From CAZBWE01 sp964440735 (GTDB lineage: Bacteria > Planctomycetota > Phycisphaerae > Sedimentisphaerales > Anaerobacaceae), in NCBI GenBank assembly GCA_964440735.1, contig CAYTTK010000088.1, positions 1 through 11,035 of the forward strand: 11,035 nt of DNA, written 5' to 3'. Of the stretch, positions 7,028-11,035 are shown in pieces. The translations under genes and the position numbers were made by a program. Position 1 is the first letter of the stretch, and each line of letters begins with the position of its first letter. A model generated the notes under the pieces. That model had not been told where the DNA came from. It saw only the letters and a list, made by a program, of their open reading frames with translations, and ran no database searches.

Positions 7028-7101
7028 GGGCGGTTAGCTCAGTTGGATAGAGCGCCAGCTCGACACGCTGGAGGCCACTGGTTCAAGTCCAGTACCGCCC
7101 A
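7028..7101 (+). tRNA. tRNA-Val(GAC), CCA not encoded
   Basis: The full cloverleaf can be drawn by hand in 74 bases. The acceptor stem is GGGCGGT/ACCGCCC, the D arm GCTC-loop-GAGC, the anticodon stem CCAGC/GCTGG with the 7-base loop TCGACAC, the variable loop AGGCC, and the T arm ACTGG/CCAGT with loop TTCAAGT. The anticodon GAC (34-36) reads valine codons GTC and GTT. The discriminator base is A and the next bases are TTT, so CCA must be added after transcription. The loop has C at position 33, where nearly all tRNAs have T; no alternative pairing restores it. Confidence 0.92.
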
Positions 7102-7110
7102 TTTCAAAGA

Positions 7111-7144
7111 CCTTGTTGTTAATCGCAGACAATAAGGCTTTTTT
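7111..7144 (+). terminator. Intrinsic terminator after the tRNA gene
   Basis: CCTTGTTGT (7111-7119) pairs with ACAATAAGG (7129-7137), 9 pairs including one G-T, around a 9-base loop. A run of six T (7139-7144) follows. It begins 9 bases after the mature tRNA and probably also stops transcripts coming from the pilus operon. Its - strand copy could weakly assist termination of the convergent coiled-coil gene, though no good T-run follows on that side. Confidence 0.75.
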
Positions 7145-7227
7145 ATTGCACAACATCTTCGATTTTAAGTGGTTATGTCCCAAGACTATCTGCTAAAAAT
7201 TCTTCAGCCTTAGGCGAATCCTTATTC

Positions 7228-10200
7228 TCATTCATGGAGGGAATTTTGGTCGGGGATAACAGTCTCCCAACGGACGTTGGGAATTTCGTAAAGCTTTTGG
7301 GTCCAGGTTTGGCCGCCTTTTTCGAATTCGACTTTGTCGTCGTGAATTTTGACAATTTTTACGTTGCGGATAACATCCCCTTCATGAACGAGATGTTGAC
7401 CGACTAAGGCCGCAGGTTTTTCATCACTGTAGATTATACCGTACACCAGCCCAGCCGAACGAGTCTTTGTGCCGGATAAGGAAAGCGGTAACATTCTGCC
7501 CCAGCCTCCCCTTCTATTGGAGTCGCCGAGCAAGGTTATTTTGAACAATCCCAGCGATATCAGCAGGATTATCACGGCAGCGGCTGCGACCAAAACTTTT
7601 CGATATTTCCTGCTAAAGTCGGACGAATCTCTTCTGTGCCTATCGATTGGGATTTGGAATTCGTTTCGTAATGTCATCAATTCGACGGCCTTTCGCTTCA
7701 GCTGTTCTTCGATTTGCCTGTGCTGCTTTATTTGCTGTAGCATCTGTTCTTTGGCTTGTTCGAGTCCAACGATCCCATTTCGCAGGGACCTGCTTTCTGT
7801 TGTAAGTTGTGCATTTTGCCGTCCGAGTCGCTCCTCAACCTCCTGGTGCTCACGCGACTGCCGTTGGAACTGTTTGTTCGCCTCCTCAAGCCGCATCACC
7901 TGCTTGGTCAGCTTACCTTCGGCCTGCTTGTAGCAATTCACTTGTAGCAGCAGGCCTCTGTTCAACTCCTTTAGTTTGGTTCTCTGCTGTGCGAGCTGCT
8001 CATTTGCTGCTGACAGCTCGGTGGATTGGCGCTCAAGCTGCTTGATACGACTTTCATACTGCCGTAATTGTTCTTCGGCCCGGCTGCGAGCGACGCTGAA
8101 ACTTTGGAGATGCTCGTTGGCAGCCGTCAGCTCAGTAATCCTATCTCGCAGGGCCTGGCTTTCTATTGTAAGTTTTGCATTTTGATGTCCGAGTCGTTCC
8201 TCGACCTCCTGGTGCTCACGCGACTGTCGCTGGAACTGTTTGTTCGCCTCCTCAAGCTGCATCACTTGCTTGGTCAGCTTTTCTTCGGCTTGCTTGTAGG
8301 TATCCACTTGTTTCAGCAAGCTTCTGTTCAACTCTTTCATCTCGGTCCTCTGTTGTTCGAGCTGACCAGTGTGCTCTTTCAGATTGTCGGCCTCTTGCTC
8401 GTGTTGAGCGAGTTGCCGTTGGAGTTGTTCATGTGTTGCTTTAAGTTCGGCCATCTGCCGTTTAAAGTTTAGTTCGGCCTGCCGACTATCCGACGCCTGA
8501 CTTTGAAGTTGTTCTTTGGTCTGTTCTAATTCCCGGGTCTGACGCAATGAGAGTTGCTCGAGCTCCTCATGCCGCTTTATTTGTTGTTTAAGCTGCCCAT
8601 ATGCCTTTTTGAATTTGTCTGCTTGCAGCCGGAGTTTTTCCTGGGCCTGCTTGTGGGCGGCGATCTCACTCTGAAGCTCCCTGTTGGCGTATGTCAACTC
8701 GGCAGCTTGTTGCTTTGGACGGGCTTCAATCTGGTCGCGTTGAGTTAAGCGTTTCGTGAGCTGCTGATTCAGGGCCTTCAACTCAGCAAGCTGTTTCTCG
8801 AGACTTTCCTGAGCCTGTTCATATTGCGAGATTGTCTCTTTCAGTTTTTTATTGGCTGTTGTCAATTCGGTAGTTTGCTGTTCGATTTCATGCCCGGCCT
8901 GCTCACGCTCGGTCAGTTGATTGACGAGCCGCTCATTTGCTGCTGCAAGCTCGGCGGCCTGCTGCTCGAACTGCCTGTTGGCCTTATTCAATTGAACAGC
9001 CTGCTGCTCAAACTCATTCTGGACCTGTCTGCCAGCCCCGATTTTACTGTGAAGCTCCTCTTTGGTCTGTGTCAATTCAGAAATTTGTTGCTTCAGCTGT
9101 ACCTCAATCCCGCGGTGCTTATCGAGCTCCTGTCGAAAACGCGTATTGGCCGCCTCTATTTCCGCCTTTTTCTGCTCCGCAGCCCGGGCAATCTCGCTAC
9201 GATGTCGCAATTCATTCTCGAGTTGCTCCCGCTGTGCGCTTTGACTCTCAAGCTGATTGTTCGCCTCGGTCAGCTCTGCGGCCATCTCCTCGGCGCGCTG
9301 CTCGGCGTGTTTGTACTGAACCTTTTGGTTTTCAAGCTGCTGGTTTGCTGCCTCCAAGTCAGTGGTTTGCTGTTTGATAAGCTGCTCAAATTGACTGCAG
9401 CGATGCTGCAGTTGCTCTTCAGTATGCCGTCGTTCGTCAAGTTGGCTACGAAGCTGCTCATTGGAGCTGGTCAATTCCGTCGACTTTTTCTCAAGCTTCT
9501 TTTCAATTTGCTCTCGCTGTCTCAACTGCTCTTTAAGAAGCTGTTTATTATCCTTCGCCAGTTGATCGATCTGCTGCTTGAGAATCTCCTCGGTTTCTCC
9601 GCTCTCTGTAATTTGTTGTTGGATCAGCCCATTTGCAGCCGTCAGCTCAGAGTTCTCGAGCTTCAGACTTTCCTGGGTCTTTTCGTACTGCGATATCGTC
9701 TCTTTCAGTCTTTCATTGGCGGTTGTCAGTTCGGTAGTTTGTTTTTCGAGGCCATGCCCGGCTTGTTCACGTTCGTTTAGCTGGTTGCCGAGCCGGTCAT
9801 TTGTTGCTGCCAGTTCGGCGGCCTGCTGCTCAAGTTGCTTAATACGACTTTCATATTGCTGCAACTGTTCTTCGGCCCGGCTGCGAGCGACGCTGAGACT
9901 CTCGATACGTTCGCTGGTTTCGCTTAAGTCGGAACTCTGTACCTTGAGATTCCGCTTGAGCTCCTTTCGTTCAGTCGTCAAGCTCTTCAACTTTTCGCGA
10001 GCAGCAGCCAATTCGCCGTTTAGGCTCTCAAAACGCTGCTCAAGTTTTTTCCGCTGAACAACCTGTTGTTGAAGGTGTTTATCGGCTCGGCTTAGTGCAA
10101 AATTTTTCTCCTTCAGCTCGCTGCCAAGATGTTGCAAGTCGTCCTCAATCTGGCCGCGTTGGTCCAAGCGTTTCGTGAGCTGCTGATTCAGTGCCGTCAA

Positions 10201-10824
10201 CTCAGCAAGCTGCTCCTCAAGGCTTTTCTGTGCCTGCTCGTGTTGAGCTGCCTGGCTGTGGAGTCGCTCGTTGGTTTCTCTTAGTTTAGCTGCCTCCTGC
10301 TTAAGTAGTTTCTCATTTTTGCGGTGCTCAGCAATTTGACCTCGTATGTCGTTCGTCAATCCTGCGGCAATTCCATGGAGCGACTTCTTTGCCTGTACGC
10401 ATCCGGAACTTTTAGCTTGGGCCGTTTCTTTGGCACGCTCCGTTTGAGCTTTGGTAGAGTCTGCTGCTCGCTTCGACTGGTTTTGGGTTATAGCCAACTG
10501 AATTTCGGGCCTGCGTGCCTTGTCCGCTGGATATAATCCGTTGATGTCCCGTTTTTTCGGGTCGGCTCCGAGGTCAAGTAACAACATGACGACGTCAAGA
10601 TGCCCCAATTGGGCTGCCCAGTGAAGAGGAGTTCTCAAGCGTTTGTCCTGAACGTCGATGTTTGAACTGTGCTTGGCCAAAACGGCAATAGCATCCAGAT
10701 CCGGGTTGTCGGACTTAATCGCATTGTGCAGGCCACTGAAACCCAATTCATCCTGGTAGTTGGGGTTCCCCCAGGCACGAAAAATTTCCTGAGGTCCGCG
10801 CATTTTTTCCGTACTTTCTCTCAT
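7228..10824 (-). CDS. Giant ankyrin / coiled-coil membrane protein with C-terminal GspC/PilP-like domain
   Basis: A 1198-residue protein. Three N-terminal ankyrin repeats (about 28-112) are clearest in repeat two (TPLHWAAQLGHLDVVMLLLD, 65-84, followed by LGADP). A Lys/Ala/Gln-rich linker (113-160) leads into a coiled coil (about 165-1058), Gln/Glu/Leu-rich and almost free of Pro and Cys. One transmembrane helix (about 1077-1098) is followed by a Gly/Ser linker and a small C-terminal domain (about 1127-1178: VYGIIYSDEKPAALV, EGDVI, IVKIHDDKVEFE, WTQKL) with the GspC/GspB/PilP homology-region pattern. No signal peptide is present and KYRK precedes the helix, so the ankyrin and coiled-coil part should be cytoplasmic and the C-terminus periplasmic. 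Function is unknown; a scaffold tied to the pilus/secretion apparatus is inferred from the shared C-terminal domain and proximity. The ATG at 10824 lacks a ribosome binding site; ATG 10803 is an alternative. See the upstream ORF at 10832-10870. Confidence 0.85.
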   Translation of the reverse strand: MRESTEKMRGPQEIFRAWGNPNYQDELGFSGLHNAIKSDNPDLDAIAVLAKHSSNIDVQDKRLRTPLHWAAQLGHLDVVMLLLDLGADPKKRDINGLYPADKARRPEIQLAITQNQSKRAADSTKAQTERAKETAQAKSSGCVQAKKSLHGIAAGLTNDIRGQIAEHRKNEKLLKQEAAKLRETNERLHSQAAQHEQAQKSLEEQLAELTALNQQLTKRLDQRGQIEDDLQHLGSELKEKNFALSRADKHLQQQVVQRKKLEQRFESLNGELAAAREKLKSLTTERKELKRNLKVQSSDLSETSERIESLSVARSRAEEQLQQYESRIKQLEQQAAELAATNDRLGNQLNEREQAGHGLEKQTTELTTANERLKETISQYEKTQESLKLENSELTAANGLIQQQITESGETEEILKQQIDQLAKDNKQLLKEQLRQREQIEKKLEKKSTELTSSNEQLRSQLDERRHTEEQLQHRCSQFEQLIKQQTTDLEAANQQLENQKVQYKHAEQRAEEMAAELTEANNQLESQSAQREQLENELRHRSEIARAAEQKKAEIEAANTRFRQELDKHRGIEVQLKQQISELTQTKEELHSKIGAGRQVQNEFEQQAVQLNKANRQFEQQAAELAAANERLVNQLTEREQAGHEIEQQTTELTTANKKLKETISQYEQAQESLEKQLAELKALNQQLTKRLTQRDQIEARPKQQAAELTYANRELQSEIAAHKQAQEKLRLQADKFKKAYGQLKQQIKRHEELEQLSLRQTRELEQTKEQLQSQASDSRQAELNFKRQMAELKATHEQLQRQLAQHEQEADNLKEHTGQLEQQRTEMKELNRSLLKQVDTYKQAEEKLTKQVMQLEEANKQFQRQSREHQEVEERLGHQNAKLTIESQALRDRITELTAANEHLQSFSVARSRAEEQLRQYESRIKQLERQSTELSAANEQLAQQRTKLKELNRGLLLQVNCYKQAEGKLTKQVMRLEEANKQFQRQSREHQEVEERLGRQNAQLTTESRSLRNGIVGLEQAKEQMLQQIKQHRQIEEQLKRKAVELMTLRNEFQIPIDRHRRDSSDFSRKYRKVLVAAAAVIILLISLGLFKITLLGDSNRRGGWGRMLPLSLSGTKTRSAGLVYGIIYSDEKPAALVGQHLVHEGDVIRNVKIVKIHDDKVEFEKGGQTWTQKLYEIPNVRWETVIPDQNSLHE
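7780..7999 (-). repeat. Segmental duplication copy A (partner 8146-8365)
   Basis: This stretch matches 8146-8365 at a constant offset of 366 bases without indels. At protein level both copies encode, for example, EEANKQFQRQSREHQEVEER. The DNA identity is much higher than between other units of the array, so the duplication is fairly recent or kept by gene conversion. Confidence 0.7.
8146..8365 (-). repeat. Segmental duplication copy B (partner 7780-7999)
   Basis: Partner of the copy at 7780-7999, offset 366 bases (122 codons, not a multiple of the 84-base unit). It lies inside the coiled-coil part and is in frame. Confidence 0.7.
8818..8968 (-). repeat. Segmental duplication copy C (partner 9682-9832)
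   Basis: It matches 9682-9832 at a constant offset of 864 bases (288 codons). Both copies encode ELTTAN, LKETISQYE and EREQAGH in the same order, with clear DNA similarity throughout. Confidence 0.6.
9682..9832 (-). repeat. Segmental duplication copy D (partner 8818-8968)
   Basis: Partner of 8818-8968. The block just beside it (about 9796-9900) additionally matches 7999-8103 at an offset of 1797 bases (shared SVARSRAEEQL and QYESRIKQLE), so this region is a mosaic of several copied blocks. Confidence 0.6.
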
Positions 10825-10831
10825 GGAATCT

Positions 10832-10870
10832 TTAAAGTGCCTGGCAGAGCTTAGAGGAGTTTGTTTTCAT
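10832..10870 (-). CDS. 12-codon upstream ORF with strong ribosome binding site
   Basis: ATG at 10870-10868 encodes MKTNSSKLCQAL and stops at TAA (10834-10832), 7 bases before the ATG of the giant gene. It has an excellent ribosome binding site, AAAGGAG, 7 bases upstream, whereas the giant gene has none at its own ATG. The last sense codon and stop read CTT TAA A; skipping one T enters AAA GAT TCC ATG in the giant frame. It may be a coupling leader, the true start of the large protein reached by +1 frameshifting, or the result of a one-base error. Confidence 0.5.
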   Translation of the reverse strand: MKTNSSKLCQAL

Positions 10871-10877
10871 CACACAT

Positions 10878-10884
10878 CTCCTTT
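10878..10884 (-). promoter_or_regulatory. Strong ribosome binding site before the 12-codon ORF
   Basis: On the - strand this reads AAAGGAG, spaced 7 bases from the ATG at 10870. A second site, AAGGAGG (10895-10901), lies just upstream with no start codon at a useful distance; it may act as a standby site. Confidence 0.65.
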
Positions 10885-10912
10885 ACTAACAAATCCTCCT
10901 TGCTATAAATCA

Positions 10913-10941
10913 AGAATATAATATCCAGAGACCTATGTCAA
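10913..10941 (-). promoter_or_regulatory. Sigma70-type promoter of the giant coiled-coil gene
   Basis: On the - strand a perfect TTGACA (10941-10936) is followed after exactly 17 bases by TATTCT (10918-10913, four of six consensus bases). Transcription would begin near 10906, about 35 bases before the 12-codon ORF. This gives the gene its own transcription start, independent of the pilus operon. Confidence 0.6.
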
Positions 10942-10962
10942 GCAAGAAAATCTGACAAAATT

Positions 10963-11035
10963 TTATTCGAGCAAAAATCTTTTAATTAACTGCTGCCAAA
11001 AGGCCGGGAATTCTGCCATACTTTTCACTGAAAAA
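10963..11035 (-). CDS. Possible 3' end of a further - strand gene
   Basis: The frame enters from the window edge and closes with TAA at 10965-10963, encoding a tail that ends AEFPAFWQQLIKRFLLE. The aromatic and amphipathic composition is protein-like. A second - frame also runs in from the edge (ending GRIPGLLAAVN, stop near 10982), so the choice is uncertain and no family can be named. If real, the gene lies directly upstream of the giant gene's promoter in the same direction. Confidence 0.3.
   Translation of the reverse strand, partial: FSVKSMAEFPAFWQQLIKRFLLE

Larger units (their letters stand above)
7630..10347 (-). repeat. Degenerate 84-bp (28-residue) coding repeats forming the coiled coil
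   Basis: About 20 units fit the 28-residue pattern xELTxANxxLxxQL-xxx-ExxExxLxxQx, four heptads each, starting near residue 179. Runs of adjacent units are clearest at about 336-418 and 624-819. Leu sits at unit positions 3, 10 and 24, and Asn recurs at position 7, a core position if Leu 3 is d. One 29-residue unit (about 420-448) and several half units break the phase. The same motif is common in the signalling helices next to PAS and histidine-kinase domains, but no such domain is present here. Confidence 0.75.

Noticed and set aside
8824..9780. Long + strand ORF (318 codons) opposite the coiled-coil gene, and several shorter ones at 7469-10854
   Set aside because: They are antisense shadows of a repetitive, stop-poor coding sequence; their Leu/Cys/Ser-rich products mirror Gln/Glu/Lys codons of the real gene and they lack binding sites.
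7630..10347. CRISPR array or non-coding satellite
   Set aside because: The 84-base periodicity is degenerate, in frame and explained by coiled-coil coding repeats; there are no identical repeats with unique spacers.
1..11035. Insertion sequence, integrase, phage genes or attachment-site duplication next to the tRNA
   Set aside because: No transposase or integrase reading frame is present, and I saw no second copy of the tRNA 3' end in the window.

Overview
The window holds most of a type IV pilus / type II secretion-like (T4P/T2SS) assembly operon on the + strand. Facing it on the - strand is one very large gene for a membrane-anchored ankyrin/coiled-coil protein, with a tRNA gene and its terminator between the two. 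The compact PilM-N-O set, the PilT-PilC-pseudopilin order, the moderate base composition and a tRNA gene that does not encode CCA suggest a bacterium of the Planctomycetota (Phycisphaerae-like). That placement is inference from style, not proof.

Left part (about 104-6841, +). The order is a PilM-like actin-fold protein, a PilN-like and a PilO-like inner-membrane protein, a bitopic protein whose C-terminus resembles the GspC/GspB/PilP periplasmic domain, a possible 49-residue protein, a PilT-type hexameric ATPase, a PilC/GspF platform protein, and two proteins with class III (prepilin) signal peptides. Gaps are short and all genes point the same way, so this is very probably one operon. PilM-N-O plus the bitopic protein would form the inner-membrane alignment complex, PilC the platform, PilT the motor, and the two prepilin-like proteins minor pilins or pseudopilins. 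No PilB/GspE assembly ATPase, secretin, prepilin peptidase or obvious major pilin lies in the window. An 186-base non-coding gap follows, with a good promoter at its right end.

Middle (6984-7144, +). A tRNA-Val(GAC) gene has its own sigma70-type promoter and a clear intrinsic terminator. Its anticodon loop has C rather than T at position 33.

Right part (7228-10941, -). A 1198-residue protein consists of three N-terminal ankyrin repeats, about 900 residues of coiled coil built from degenerate 28-residue units, one transmembrane helix, and a small C-terminal domain. That last domain aligns without gaps to the C-terminus of the bitopic pilus-operon protein. This is the most unusual object here: it looks like a GspC/PilP-type bitopic protein with a cytoplasmic arm that could reach about 130 nm. 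Its ATG has no good ribosome binding site. A strong one instead serves a 12-codon upstream ORF that ends in CTT TAA, exactly one base out of frame with the large ORF, so translational coupling, +1 frameshifting or a sequence error must be considered.

Both ends of the window probably cut into further genes whose identity cannot be read from the short remnants.
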